Assembly: GCA_902702965.1 (NCBI GenBank)
Contig: CACRXP010000311.1
Coordinates: 482,597 to 546,596, forward strand
Direction of reading: 5' to 3'
Source: Spirometra erinaceieuropaei
Lineage: Eukaryota > Platyhelminthes > Cestoda > Diphyllobothriidea > Diphyllobothriidae
DNA length: 64,000 nucleotides
Positions 1 through 12,544 of this stretch are shown piece after piece. Every line of letters begins with the position of its first letter. Position 1 is the first letter of the stretch. Under the pieces are notes generated by a model. That model saw only the letters and a list, made by a program, of their open reading frames with translations. It was not told the DNA's origin and made no database searches. A program made the translations under genes and the position numbers.

Positions 1-589
1 TCTCTTGGATAGCAGTCAACTCCACATCCAGTAAAAGTTCTTTGACAGTCGTTTGATCGCTTTTAGTGCCTTTTTGACTAAGTTCTACGACATTCCTGGC
101 ACATTTGTTTGTTAATGACCATCTTATTGAACCGCGCCCCCCAAAAAGCGATGCTCTAATATGAAGAGAGGGGTTCTATTAACGACAATACCGTGTGGGT
201 TAGTGCGAAAATGCTCTAGAAAATAATAGACTTTACTGTGTTTCACTCCGATTAAACTATTACGCTGCTACGAAAGTTAAGTCTAAAGTCTCCACCGATA
301 TCACGAAGTCGTCTGTCCCACAGGCCATGCAAGCCGTCGAACACGTTTATACTTAGTTAACAGTAAAATGCTCTTCCAAACGGGAAGGAGACCAATATTG
401 TTTGTGACCCACCGCCGTGTGCGACAGCTGAAATAACGTCCGTAGGTGGCCACGTGGTACTTTCGCTGGACCAACACTGGGGCCATATCGGATTCTGACA
501 GGCGTTATCTGACATGAGCACAATACGTATTGCCATTATTTCGGGCCTCGGTGACAGACCCCGTTTCCGGCAGACTTCGCGCACACTGG
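1..589. other. No gene seen
   Basis: No supported feature. The part 460-530 shares GGCCATATCGGATTCTGACA with similar wording at 33620-33650, so it may be the 5' extension of repeat S3. Confidence 0.5.
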
Positions 590-860
590 GACCCCTGCCG
601 CTCCCCCATTGCAGTTGTTTATCGAAAATCTTGTCGTATGTTGTGTGGACCTGTGGGTGCGGGCTCGACCGTACCATCACCTTGCGCCCTCCGGTCTTCT
701 TGACCTTGTCTGGACGCTGGGTCCAGTTGAGGAAGGAGGAGAGGGTGAAGTAGATGCTATGAAAGTCGAATATCACTATAAAGCAAAGCCGGTACAAGTC
801 ACCGTCGCTGCTCCCACTTTGATGTGGAGCACACGGTGAACATCGTCGGAATCAACTGTC
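590..860 (+). repeat. GC-rich short dispersed repeat (family S3), copy 1
   Basis: One of about nine copies in the window. Shared marks in order: a CCGGTCTTCTTGACC-like stretch, GGAGGAGAGGGTGAAGTAGATG, CAAGTCACCGTC(C/G)CTGCT and GTGGAGCACACGGTG(A/G)ACATC. No tRNA-like part seen; the origin is unknown. Confidence 0.7.
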
Positions 861-1234
861 GAACTGTCTTGTCAAACGATCGCAGTGTCACTCACCTGCT
901 TTACCCTCCATTAGGCGTGGTTTCTGTTTTCGGTTTGACAACGTGAAGACTCCCCTCAAACGTAATCAGACACATTACAACACCCGGGAGGGCAGGACGA
1001 GTGAGGCTCCGTATGTGTTAACGACCCTCCTCCCTGCCCCATAGGAGACCCGGACAGGAGATGACTCCAGGAAACGGTATGCCCTATCTTACAGCATGAA
1101 TGCTTCAGAGATGTTTGAATGCATTTTTGCACAATAGAGGTCCTGGCACTGCACTGACCCACATCTATCATGAGCAAATTTGTTATTAAAATCGAAGAAC
1201 GATTAAATGGGGGTGATCAGTCTAGTGTCGCCGG

Positions 1235-1880
1235 GTTTCAGTTTCAGTTTATTTGAGAAAAGCACAGGTGTTGAACCTTTGAACTCTCTATTTGTTACAA
1301 GGAAGCGAATTATATCTAAAATTTGAAAATGGATAAATTAAACAGTTACAGAAGTTCTTTTCAGACTGGCCCAGTTTTCGGAACCAGACAGATAAACGAA
1401 TTGTTCCAATCGCTAAAAACATTAACGTTAACAAATGTGCTGTGCAGTTGTCTGTCTATGGATAATTGGTGCTATCTCCTTTTCTTAGGGAGACGAATTG
1501 AATGCCAACAGTCCCATTCAACTGATCTGGGACAAGAATACAAAACAAACGTTACTGAAATACAGGTAGTAATATAATAACATAAATTAGCTGTTCGAGC
1601 GAAATGCTAAGACGATTTCGGTAAGGTGGCATTATGAGGTTTAGTGGTACCCTTTTTCAACTTGCACTTAAAAGCCTCGACGGAGGTGGACATGACGACA
1701 TCTTCTGGCAGAGCATCCCAAGCCTCGATCACTCTGTTTGAAAAGAAGAACTTCTGAATGTCCAGCCTGGCGCCAGTCACACGTACATAGTTTAGGGTCC
1801 TACCCACTGCTTTCAACAGGCTGAACCAGAAGAGAACTGGGATCGCGTGCATGTGATTAAAGAGCGCGATGTGTAACACG
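1235..1880 (-). mobile_element. CR1-like non-LTR retrotransposon, 3' fragment (copy A)
   Basis: The stretch 1235-1620 matches the 3' UTR of copy B (for example the match around CCTTTGAACTC at 1276 and 6045). The minus-strand frame 1607-1800 ends the ORF with [20 protein letters not shown] and ALPEDVVMSTSVEAFK, as in copy B. Above about 1800 the similarity fades, so only the last few hundred bases are kept. The plus end again shows a repeated TTTCAG. Confidence 0.82.
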
Positions 1881-1889
1881 ATGGCGACT

Positions 1890-3220
1890 TACCGCAAATC
1901 GTCACCTACATTCAAAGTGAGCCATTCTCTAAACTTTGCCTTCGGAACGCAGAGCAAGCAGGGGCCGATCCAAAGCTGGAGCTGTGATAAGCTTATTGAT
2001 TTCTCGCTCTGCAAAATGGCTCGCATAACAACCTCTAGACCTGTAACAGGCGTCTTTAATTGGCTGAAACGTCCTATAAATGTCACGCCTCCTGTTTCTG
2101 ACACCTTATCTATGGAGACGTGCTGTAGCACGAGCCCAAAATCGCGCACAGATACACTTATACCTCTGATGTCCAATAAGCCCTCATATTTGCTCACCAA
2201 GTACCTGGGCTGAAAGCATTTACCTCTAGTCAGTAGAAGCAGCTGATAGGTGACCATCCAGGCTGTTTAATTCACGTCTACTCTGTAAATTCTAAACTAA
2301 GCAGGGTAGAAATCTTGAAGGCTGGCTAATCCTTCATGGAAGTCCGTGATAAATAAGGAGTGAGAATAAAACTGAAAAGCTCACCATCTTTGACAGACAG
2401 CGGCCGTAAATGGTATATAAAAGGCAAAATTTACTGTTCCTTATCTTGGTAGCACACAATTAACAAGGGGCATCAATAGCATATGTCACGTCTCACAGCT
2501 GATCAAAAACAACAAAGGCAGGGGGTGCGATTCATCCTGAATTTTGTATTGCCTAGTTAGTTTGTACATCAAAATTTTGATTAACTTCCTTGTACTAGTA
2601 AAATGTTCCTGAAATAAACTCACTGATAATTTGGATAATTAATAAATTTAAAAGTTAAACCGCTGACAGCAAAATCCAGCATGCAGAACAGCTTCCTACG
2701 AAAAAACCTGCTCGTTATTAGCGAGACATCTGGAGGGAGTCCTTTTACTAAATGGCGTGGTGTGCTAGAAAAATTTATTATCTGGTGATCAACAATACGC
2801 GTCTACTCTAGACACATAAATAGCGAAGAAAGCCCATCCGGACCATCTCGAAGAGTTCGAAAGTCAGATTAAGCAGTACGCAACGAGAGATTTTATTTAC
2901 TTTGAGTACAGAATTGAGTCCGAATTAATTCAAAATTTAATTAAGCTATGTGCTGTGCTAACATTGTCCCATGGATGCCTCCGAAGGCGCTCCGGAGGAC
3001 CAAAAGTAGGCGGACCTGTTGATTTATCGGATTCCAGGTCTATCAATTGTGGCAGAAAAAAAAACAAAGCGACCAGAAAAGTAAAAACGAGTGTTTGATA
3101 TGGAAAGTCGTTTCAAGTCTATCTATGTCTTTTCCAGGTAGAATTTTATTAAAGGGGCGATTTCCGTCTCAGAACCACCCTTTCTTGTAGGCCTGGAGAG
3201 GCGAGAAAAAGGGAAAACGA
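1890..3220. other. No gene seen
   Basis: Open frames on both strands at 1869-2257 have no recognisable domain. The remainder is AT-rich with nothing supported. Confidence 0.5.
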
Positions 3221-3224
3221 CGGT

Positions 3225-3440
3225 ACGCAAGCATTCCTCGCTGGAACAGTTCGACACGTTGTTGTCGACGGTGTCCACCGTATGCCCCACAGCAGGGACA
3301 GTGACCGGCGCGCGAATATCTTTATGCCAATAGTGGGCTTGCTCAGTACCCGCCACACTCCCTCTTCCTTCCACACCTGGACTCGGTGTCAAAAGACTCG
3401 AGAAAATCGCAGGCGGGATCAAGAACAGTGGCTGTTTAGG
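3225..3440 (-). repeat. Family S3, copy 2
   Basis: On minus it holds GGTGGACACCGTCGAC near 3280-3265 and the 5' part with ACCGAGTCCAGGTGTGGA; diverged. Confidence 0.55.
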
Positions 3441-4139
3441 CTAAACAGCCCGTATTACGTTCGTCTAGTCGACGGATACTTGACTATGTTTTCACACGAG
3501 CAGAAAGGCGCCTCGCATCCCAACTCATTAGGAAGAAGCCATTTCAGCCTGACGTCCCGTCCTCTCAGGACGAAGTTATGCGGGTTAGCAGCCCACCAAG
3601 TCACCATGGTAGTTTTTAAGTAATTCAGATTGTTTATCGTGAGGAAAAAGCCCCGACTTCCGTGGAGACAGATTTGACTTCACTCTCACTCCCCCTCCCC
3701 CGCCCAGACACATGTAGACTGTCCGAGTTTGTCAGTCTTCTGATACGGACAATGGGTGTTTGTGGTTGGCAGAGCTAAGCAGCCAGTCTGCGCTTGTCCA
3801 AAGAGACCAGGTCCCCACATAACACACCAATGGGTACACAGCTGTGACTTAACATGCGTGAGAGCCCATTAGGGCATATTGGGAAGACGTCATTGGGTCT
3901 GACTGACAGTCCACTAGTTTATCACTCCGCACAAACACACACGGAACCAGGCTGTGATAAAGTTAGTGTGCACTTAGGTATCAGGGCACCCTAAACTTCT
4001 TGTTCTCTCTGACTATCCAGACAGGTCCCTCCTCGCCATTTACTGTACTAATGGATATTACTATATATACTACATTTCCATTCTTTCTTGATATATACAT
4101 TTCGGTAAGATGCGGTTTAGAAGCCCTACCTGATGGACA

Positions 4140-4330
4140 CAATACTGTTGGGGTTGAGGTTAAGGGTCAGGATTAGGAGTTAGGGTTAGGGGTCATAGTT
4201 AGGGATTAGAGTTGGAGGTCGGGGTTAGGGTTAAAGGTTAGGATTGGGGGTTAGAGTTAGGGGCTAGGGCTAGGCTTAGAGGTATGGGTTAGCGCACCTA
4301 TTTCTCACCCAGTTGAAGTTCAACCGCGCA
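4140..4330 (+). repeat. Degenerate telomere-like array (family T)
   Basis: Some 25 imperfect GTTAGGG/ATTAGGG/GCTAGGG units, including GGGGTTAGGGTTAAAGGTTA at about 4221. Units vary in length and base, so it is an old or minisatellite-derived array, not a fresh telomere. Confidence 0.8.
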
Positions 4331-5824
4331 TTCCCAATAGCTTTTCTTTTGCATACAACTAATTGACCTCGTCGCCTGTGCGTTCCCTGGCCCCACCTGT
4401 AAAAAACCCTATTACCACCGGGCCCGTATAAGAGGTGACTGGAATTTGTTTACATCAGGCGGCGATACCAGAGCACATCCGACTTACATATTTACTCGCT
4501 AAATCCTCCTACCCTGTCGTATGGATGAGTACTGTGATGTGGTAAACAAATCTATTCAGTTTGCCCTAAGACAGAAATAACTCCCGGTGTTTGCGTTATC
4601 TCCTGTGTGCTGCTCTCAAAACCTTCGTTCGCTAAATTGGGAGATCGCATGGGCGAGTTCTTCTAGGTTGCTCATCATCAGAATAATAAAAGATTCAACT
4701 TTAATGGTGCTCGGACTCCGTCGTGCGAACCGTAGAGACTCGCTCCTCGGAAGCGCCACCCCCCCTCCGTCTACAAGGCAAGGCGCAAAGCTGTCGGTCA
4801 ATCCACGGCTCCTAACTTTATTTATGCTTCTCTGTGAGAAATATTAGTTTGGAATCCAAGCTAAGCATTGGTGTGCTTAGAAGAGACTGTTAGGAGACTA
4901 TGGCCGTCATAATAAGGCCAGGTCAATGATTAAAGCTACCCAAAACCGCCTAGCGACTGCAGATATATGCGACGCCCAGCCGCTGGAGCTATACTCCAGA
5001 GCAAAACTGAACTATAAGCAGTCTCATCCATGAAGGTCATGGTCGCTGCTTAATTCTGTCGGTTAGACGTCTGTATTTGGTTATTCACCACGAAAATGAT
5101 ACTTTAGACAGTACATTTGTTGCGGCAGCTTAAATCATAGGCGGATCATAGCCAATACGAACTTCAGGTCCCGAATAGAAAGAGGACGTTAGTAAATATG
5201 ACATTATATCCTATTGTCGATACAGGCGAAGATGCAAGTTCCGGGAACTAGTTGACCAGATCCTATGGGTCACAGGTTGGAGTACTTGGACTGTGATGAT
5301 TCAGTGAACCTTTGACTATCTATCCCGAAATTAATATATTTGAAAGTATGCTCGCCTTATTTATTTGCTCTGTAGCAAAGTGCTCCATAAAGTCTCAGAG
5401 GAAGAAACTATGGCAACTTTGTACTGCAACATGATGGGAATTTACTTCTAAAAGTTCAAAAGTTTGTCATGATGGAGGATGTTTATACGGACATGGCCGA
5501 GTACTTAAACGACTCTAGATTTGATAGGAAATGCGTAGTTTAAAATGTACGCGTTCATATAAAATAACACTACCGAGGGGGTAGTTCTGCCAATACCAAT
5601 TTCGCTGGGATGATGTTCAGCACCCAAAATGACGAGGAAATATCGTCGGGGGCTGTTGCATCCCCGGGATACAGTACGGTCTGGGCTTGGATACGAGGGG
5701 TGACTGCATTTCTCTCTAACCAAACAATCTGCAGGGTACTTAGAAGTAGAGCCTACAATGCGAAGCTACGACAGACCGTTTTGACGAACAGACCAACAAT
5801 GAGGCATTTTGTGGCCAGGTAGCA
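4331..5824. other. No gene seen
   Basis: Only short frames without family resemblance. The position between two telomere-like arrays is the only notable point. Confidence 0.5.
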
Positions 5825-5990
5825 CAAAGTAACAGGGTTAAGGCCAGAGTTACGGTTAGAGTAAAGGTCAGGTTTAGGGTTAAAGTTTGGGCTAAAGTTG
5901 GGTTTAGTGTTTAGGTTTAGGTTACGGTCAGATCGCAGGAAGAGGTGCCCTTGAGGAATACAACGGAAGATCACCTGTACTACGTGGGCA
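5825..5990 (+). repeat. Degenerate telomere-like array (family T)
   Basis: GGTTTAGGGTTAAAGTTTGG and neighbouring TTTAGGTTTAGG units over about 110 bases, ending directly before LINE copy B. Confidence 0.75.
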
Positions 5991-6382
5991 ACTATTCAGT
6001 TCAGTTCAGTTCAGTTTATTTGAGGGAAATATAGGTGCTAAACCTTTGAACTCCCTATTTGTTACAAGGAGGCGAACAATAAAAAAAAATTTGAAAATGG
6101 AAATATCAAACAGCTACAGAGTTTCTTCAGATTGGCAACGTTTTGTAAGCCAGACAGATAAACGAATTGTTCCAAGAGTTAAAAACATTAACGTTACTAA
6201 ATGTGCTGTACAGTAGTCGGTCTAGGGATAGTTGGTGCTATCTCAGTTTCGGAGGGAGACGAATTGAATGCCAACACACATTCAACAGACATGGGACAAT
6301 ATTAAAAAACAAACGTTATTGAAATACAGAAAGTAATATAACAACATTAATAAACTGTTCGAGCGAAATGCTAGACAATCTG

Positions 6383-7897
6383 TCAGGTGGCAATATGACG
6401 ATTGGTGGCAATCTGGTCCAAGTTGCGCTTAAAAGCCTCGACGGAGGTGGACATGACGACACCTGCAGGCAGAGCATTCCAGGCCTCGATCACTCTGTTT
6501 GAAAAGAAGAACTTCCGAGTGTCCAGCTTGGCGCCAGTTACGCGTAGTTTAAGTGGATGACCTCGGAGGTTCGTTGTGGTCGCTAACTCAAAGAAATCAG
6601 TAGGTACGAGACAGCAGTCCTGGCCGCGCAGTATAAGGAATGTTTGTATAAGGTCGCCTCTTAGCTGTCTGTAACTCAGTGGAAAGAGGCCGAGATTGGA
6701 CAATCGGAGTTCATAGGGTAGTGAACCCTGTCCACTTACGAGTTTGGTTGCCCGCCTCTGAACTTTCTCAAGGATGCTGAGATCTTTAGAGGTTCACGGT
6801 TTCCACGCCTGAATAGCGAAATCTAGCTGTGGCCGTACGAAAGTCCGAAAGACTTTAACGAAGCAGTCCTCATCGAAGGTAGAGAAAGCTCTCTTAACAA
6901 GATAAAGGACTGACATCGCAGACTTGGCTACCTTGGAGCAGTGAAGCGACGGTTTTAGAGAAGCCATTACCCACACCCCCAAGTCTTTCTGGGCGTCTAC
7001 CTCCTGCAATGGTACGCCGTTTAGGTGACAAACCCTCCGGCTCAGAGATCGGGTCCTGCCGACTCGCAGGACATTACACTTAGTCACATTAAACGGCAAC
7101 AGCCAGTCCTGTGACCATTTCTCGAGTCGGGTCAGGTCTGCCTGCAAGCGCTCTTCGTCAAATTCAGTTCGGATGACGCTCCAAAGTTTAACATCATCAG
7201 CGAACTTGGCGACATCACAATTCAATTCACTGACGCAGTCGTTGACGTATATAATGAATAGGGTAGGGCCAAGAACGGAGCCTTGTGGAACACCGCTTTC
7301 AAGCGCAACCTCCGCCGACTGCCTGTCACCGACGTGGACGATTTGAGAGCGACCGATGAAGAAACTTTGTATCCACCTCAGGAGATTACCCCTCAGGCCT
7401 GTTCGGTTTAATTTGTACAGGAGACGCTGATGGGGTACACTGTCGAATGCTTTCTTAAAGTCGACGTAGACTGCGTGCACTGCATTGCTGCCATCGACTG
7501 CCCGGGTCCAGCGATCTAAACAATATAGTAGATTCGTCACGCATGATCTGACTCTACGAAATCCGTGCTGGGCATCGCATAGCAGATTATGCTCTTCTAG
7601 GAACTGCATTATTTTTCGCTTTATTATTTTCTCCAGAATTTTGCAGCAAATTGAAGTAAGGCTGATTGGTCTGTAGTTGTTTGCTAAGACCTTGCTGCCG
7701 CCTTTATAAATTGGCGTGATCCGCGCTGATTTCCAATCGGAAGGCAAATAGCCTGCTTCGAACGAAGCTTGGAAGAGCATGGACAGCGGTTTGGATAGTT
7801 CTCCAGCAAGTTCCTTCAACAATTTGGGCGGTATGTCATCCGGCCCAGGTGATTTAGACTCATTCAACAATAGCTTCGGCGAAAGAGACGTGCTCAA
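6383..7897 (-). pseudogene. CR1-like reverse transcriptase and C-terminal domain
   Basis: RT blocks in order: KSPGPDDIPPKLLKEL, YRPISLTSICCKILEKII, AQHGFRRVRSC, YVDFKKAFDSVPHQRLL, SGVPQGSVLGPTLFIIYVND, the catalytic FADDVKLW, then FNVTKCNVLRVG. The frame runs to 6794, meets one TGA in AWKP-stop where TGG would be expected, and resumes in the same frame through [27 protein letters not shown] and [17 protein letters not shown] to a stop near 6383. One nonsense change and two frameshifts upstream make this a recent but dead copy. Confidence 0.93.
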
Positions 7898-8249
7898 TCG
7901 TTGGCCCGTCCACTATGTCGCAGTCGGGAGGGAGAGATGCGCTTTCCTTCATAAAGATGGACTTAAAGAACTGTGAAAGGTGCTCTGCCTTTTCTCCGTC
8001 TTCACTGAGTTCTAGGTCGTCACTAGTTTTCAATAACGGGATTGGGTCTGTGTTTCGTGTGCTTCTTCTTATGTAACCATAGAACAACTTCGGATTTTCT
8101 GCGGCTCGATTTAGTAGGTCTTTCTCAAAAGTACGCCGCGACCCGAGGATTAACCTCCTAACTAGGTTCCTCTGTGCTTTGTATGCATTTAACGACACAT
8201 AGCTCCTATCCGAGAGGAATTTCCTCCATAACCTCCGCTTTTTATTCAC
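7860..8249 (-). pseudogene. LINE linker between endonuclease and reverse transcriptase
   Basis: Lysine- and arginine-rich segment (NKKRRLWRKFL, KAQRNLVRRLI, NPKLFYGYIRR) typical of the connector between endonuclease and RT in CR1/Jockey elements. It ends after FAEAIVE, and the RT continues in another frame near 7870-7897, a second frameshift in copy B. Confidence 0.8.
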
Positions 8250-8340
8250 TTCTTTTTTTTAAAGCTTGTGTTAGCCACGGGGGTCTGCAGTTTAGTCTCT
8301 TCCGTGAAAAAGGACAGTGGTCTCTGAGAAGAACGTGCAG

Positions 8341-8760
8341 TTACTCACTAAACCAGTCCCAATCCTTGATTATGTCACCGGAAAAAGCTGATTCCCAGTT
8401 TATGGTGTTTAGTTCAGCTTTCATTTGGGCAAAGTCACCGCGCCAAATGTTCCTTCTAACCCTGATGGCCTGTTCGGGCAGAGAAAAAATGGAGTACTCC
8501 CACAACAGTACGACGTGATCGCTTCGACCTAGGGGGGGTAGACATTGCACCTCATCAATGCTGTCCAGTGACTTCGTAAGGAGCAGATCCAGACAGTTTG
8601 ACTGTTGCCCTTCGCGCACCCTTGTCGGAAAAGAGACGTGCTGAGTGAGAAATAACTTGAAGGTCATGTCCAGCAAACGTCGGTCGAAAGCATGGCCTGG
8701 ATCAGATGCATAAGCTGACCTCCAGGCGATAAGAGGTGCGTTGAAGTCCCCCATGATTAA
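8341..8760 (-). pseudogene. LINE endonuclease, C-terminal part
   Basis: Minus-strand reading from the break begins IMGDFNAPLIAW and later has NCLDLLLTKS and PPLGRSDHVVLLW. GDFN and SDH are the conserved late motifs of the exonuclease-endonuclease-phosphatase domain that nicks target DNA for LINE insertion. The N-terminal half of the domain is absent. A frameshift near 8258-8266, in a run of A on the element strand, separates it from the next segment, so the copy cannot encode a working protein. Confidence 0.85.
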
Positions 8761-9229
8761 GACTTCGGACCGGATAGAGAATCTCTCTATTCCCGTGCAC
8801 TATTCATTAGCAGAAAAATCACTCTATATTTACTTATCCAGAGACTCATAGCAACAGCCACTAACAATGCTGTCAAGTTTTCTGACTTCTGCGTTCTGAA
8901 TGGAATGAAAAACATTCTTTACGATTATTTTCTTTCACCAAAACGGGTGTGATTTTAGCATCGTCGTCCTATATCAGGGAAGTGTTGAAAAGACCGTATG
9001 ATAAACTTATGAGAAGTGGGACATGCAAGGCCAGGGGCACCGAAGCAGACATTTCTGACTAATTAACCGTCATTAGCCGGCTATGCTCGACCCCGGGGTG
9101 GGGAAGGCCTGTGACCCTAACCCTGACGCTTCCGTCATCGAGCATTTGAAGTGGACGCTTCGTGAGGACCACTCATGTGGGCCTCCCACGTCAGGACTCG
9201 GATACGGGAACGTCTCCCTGCCCCCCTCC

Positions 9230-9380
9230 CCCTAATAATACAGGCGACCTTGCGCCAAATTCCGGGGACGTATTCTGTTCTCGCGTCTTAATCCTAAGAC
9301 TAACTCTGTTATTGCTCCTAACCCCAAAATTGGCTGTAACCCTTATTTCCCCTGGAACCTAGCGCAAAGTCACCTGCATC
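9230..9380 (-). repeat. Telomere-like repeat (family T), diverged
   Basis: CCTAACCCC, CTGTAACCC and TCCCCTGGAACCTAG on plus; the same CCCTGGAA block recurs at about 44767 and 51872 beside the TTAGGG-like arrays. Confidence 0.5.
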
Positions 9381-9460
9381 ATGGGAGGTTCCTACTCCCA
9401 TGATCTGTCGCGTAGCCTGGAGGGAGGCGCACCAAAGCGATCCTTTCTCGACACTTCTTA

Positions 9461-9635
<175 letters not shown>

Positions 9636-10669
9636 CCCGGGCTCAGGTCCTGTCAGCCACGATAAGAGATATTCAGATCCTCTTGCTCTACTAGCACTAA
9701 GTAATCTCTCCTGAAGGTTATTGCCTCCTGAACTCCCGATAGATTGGTGCGCACCCCGCCTAGGTGACTGCGACTGTTCAGTCAGACAACAATCACTCGC
9801 GAGAGCGTGACACAGCATCACTTAGTTCAGGCCTGTTCTCACGGTGCATGTACACGCATCGACTGTGAAAGTACCGCGCCCGAATGCCACTTGTCAAGGT
9901 CGTGGTGAGCACAATCAGTGCCAAAGTCGCTTGAACACGTTCGATTTTCAATCAGCAGAGAGTCCACGGCAGGCATCTTATCTGGCACTCAATGGGCCTC
10001 CAAAAATGCCCCAGATCGATTGACTTGCTCACTAGGGGGAGCCTAGCGTTCCCCTACGAAGGCGCGTGCACACACACACACTGTGCTCCGCAGAAGTGAC
10101 AAATGGAACTGCTGGCCAGCCCAATGGCACTAATCTTTGCCAGAAGACTGCTCACAATTTATCCTTGGACGTCCATCTGGAAGGCCACAACTGTTCACTT
10201 CGGCTGTGACGAAAGAAGTGGCCTCGACTGAGTCCCACGCCCAGAAAAGGACGAGAAGTTTAGGCTTTAGACAGGATCTGAATCACTGTCTTATCTTTTG
10301 TGGAGATTACTTGTAAGGTGTTGGCGATTCTGAAAATATTACTCCTAAACCGCGAAACATTCATGCAATGGTTTGTTAAACTGCGTAGAAAAGAAGTCAT
10401 CTTCGACAACTAATTGAAATAGGAGGGGGAAGACGCCTTCTATCCAATGGGGAGTGTGGATATTTCAGACTTTGGACGAAGAGCTTAAAGCGAACTGTTA
10501 CTCACGGTATAATTTTGCGTTCTGCCTAATTTACGATGGTTCCAAAAAGTGACAGACCAGGCAGACTCCGATCCCGTTTTTTGATCTTTGATTGGCCTGC
10601 AGATAAATGCCCCAAGGTTTATAAATGATAGTTTTGCATGGTTCACCATACTGCCAGTATAAGTACAAA

Positions 10670-11120
10670 AGAGCAGACGGGCATGGTGCACCGACTTCGC
10701 ATGTGCTGCAGAACAGAGCTGCGAGGGATTCGAACAGTCGGTAAGTCCATCAGCGCTCTTCGCGTGCGTTCGGGTATAAGCTGCAGCGCATAACGTTAAT
10801 GTTTTTTTTTTAGTGTTTACAGAAATCCATTCGCGAACTTGGAGCAGATCCTTCTAGGTGGACAGTTATAGGATTGGCGCAAAAGTTGGCATGAGCTGAA
10901 ATCCACCAGCCACCGCGAAATTACCGCTCGGCTAAAAGCGTCCCGAAACGCGTGCTCCGCCGACCTCGCGTGCGCTGCAGGACACCACTGCGAGAGATTG
11001 GGCTCATCGGGGGGTTCCTGAGTGCTCCCTGCGTGCTTTCTGATAATATGAACTCCAGCTCCACTGTTACCTATTTTAATTAACTAAGAGATTAATATGT
11101 AGACTTAGAGCAAATCCTTA
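10670..11120 (+). repeat. Diverged tandem duplication
   Basis: The CCGACTTCGCATGTGCTGCAG at 10689 recurs as CCGACCTCGCGTGCGCTGCAG at 10959, and the following CTGCGAGRGATT and GAGCARATCCTT are in the same order about 270 bases apart. Confidence 0.55.
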
Positions 11121-11165
11121 AGAAGAGGTCTTTTTGGCTCGGTCTGAGAGATAGTACGAAAACTC

Positions 11166-11335
11166 GAGTTACGATCCATCCGCTGCAGCTGAATATTTGC
11201 AAGCTGTCAACAGACGCTCAGTCGGGTACGTATGTCGGTTCAGTCATTGTACGACCAGCTGCTACTACTACTATTACTACTTACAGCCTGTTAGCAGCTT
11301 GCGAATATTCTACTGACGTAGATGGATTACAACTC
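11166..11335. repeat. Short inverted-repeat element
   Basis: Arms 11166-11213 and 11288-11335 pair imperfectly (GAATATT(T/C)GCAAGCTG core is nearly exact), around a 74-base loop containing CTACTACTACTATTACTACT. MITE-like. Confidence 0.72.
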
Positions 11336-11339
11336 AAAG

Positions 11340-12540
11340 ATTCATGAGACTTTTGAATTCAGCGTCAGCATTAAGAGAAATTCAAACATTTGGCGCTTTT
11401 AGATATAATTATAGCTGGTGGCCGTGTGCCATTGGGAAGCTTTAAATGTGAACTATGATCTAAGAAAATGTTTCTGCCTGGTCATTTTTAATTTATACAC
11501 AAGTTATCAAATGAGTATGCGAGTAAAGTCCTCGGATCATGACTTTTAAGGTTTGACAAGAAGGCCCTTCGGCTGCACCTTCTAGAATATCTCACATAGT
11601 TCGAGTCGTAAAAATCCCACCAGATGAATTACAGTCTTTACATTTTCACTCCACTTGGACAGTAAGCGTTGATTTTAAGGTTGGACAGACAAAATTATAT
11701 TTACTAGAGTCATTTTAAATAAAACATACGGTAAACTGGAGTGTGCGCAAGAAATCCCATAGAGAAAACTATAAGACCCACCAATGAGTCGGACCTTTCA
11801 CAGCAGCATCACTCCGCAGCAAAAAATAGCCAAAGCTAGTGCCTGGACTTATCCATGTTTTCTGGGCGTCTCAATGATCTTGACCTTCAAGACGCTTAAG
11901 TAAATGAACGTGTCCATCAGGTGGAAAAACCCGCCATGAAAGAAAGATTGACATAAACGCGTGATACCAAATCATGTTTTTTTTTTAAATTAAAGATTAA
12001 CAATGTGCAGGCATATCCCACACCACCGGCACCTCTCATGTAAGGGGGAAGTATGCTTTTTAGCTCCTACCGCTACCCGATCCTATCCTACTTATAAAAT
12101 TTGAACAATCTAGCGCCGTGTGTGTGCGAAATCCTGGTGTGTACGTGTGGTAGTTAAGTCGCGTGCGCGGCACGTGTAGAGGAGCTTTCCTGGACTCTGT
12201 CAGTCATCTCTTTCAATCTCAGCATCAGTTGACTGACCGGCACGGACAGGTGTACGGAACAGGGTAAAGCGAGTGAGGTCGGAGGTGTTAGCGCATACTC
12301 CTCGTCATAATCAACTGGGCACGCTTGGATCTATCAGGGTACGCTAGAAGCCGTGACTTGGTAACTTACGGGATAAATCGGGTCCCGCGATCAGTCCACT
12401 GTGTGTGTTTGTGTGGAATAGCAGACTGGTGGCCTGAGAGTCAAGTTGGGATGGTTCCTTCTTAATATGGCCTCTACGGCATTTCCACTCAGTGGGATCA
12501 AAGTTCCCCTCTTTTTTCCTGCTGTATAAAATCCTGTTCA
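11340..12540. other. No gene seen; upstream region of ATE1
   Basis: AT-rich to 12000, then mixed. No clear promoter motif could be assigned. Confidence 0.45.
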
Positions 12541-12544
12541 AGTG

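Larger units (their letters stand above)
5995..8765 (-). mobile_element. CR1-like non-LTR retrotransposon, 5'-truncated (copy B)
   Basis: Longest of three related LINE copies. From 5' (high coordinates) it has the end of an apurinic-type endonuclease, a linker, a reverse transcriptase, a C-terminal domain and a 3' UTR that ends at a run of TTCAG units (5995-6015 on plus, AACTG on the element strand). The 5' end breaks off just before GDFN in the endonuclease, which is the usual outcome of incomplete target-primed reverse transcription. The RT motifs (HGFR...SCVTNLL, VPQGSVLGP, FADD) are those of the CR1/Jockey group; the exact clade needs a tree. Confidence 0.88.

Noticed and set aside
1889..2257. 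122-residue minus-strand frame beside LINE copy A
   Set aside because: Not alignable by eye to any LINE part in copies B or C; the opposite strand is equally open.
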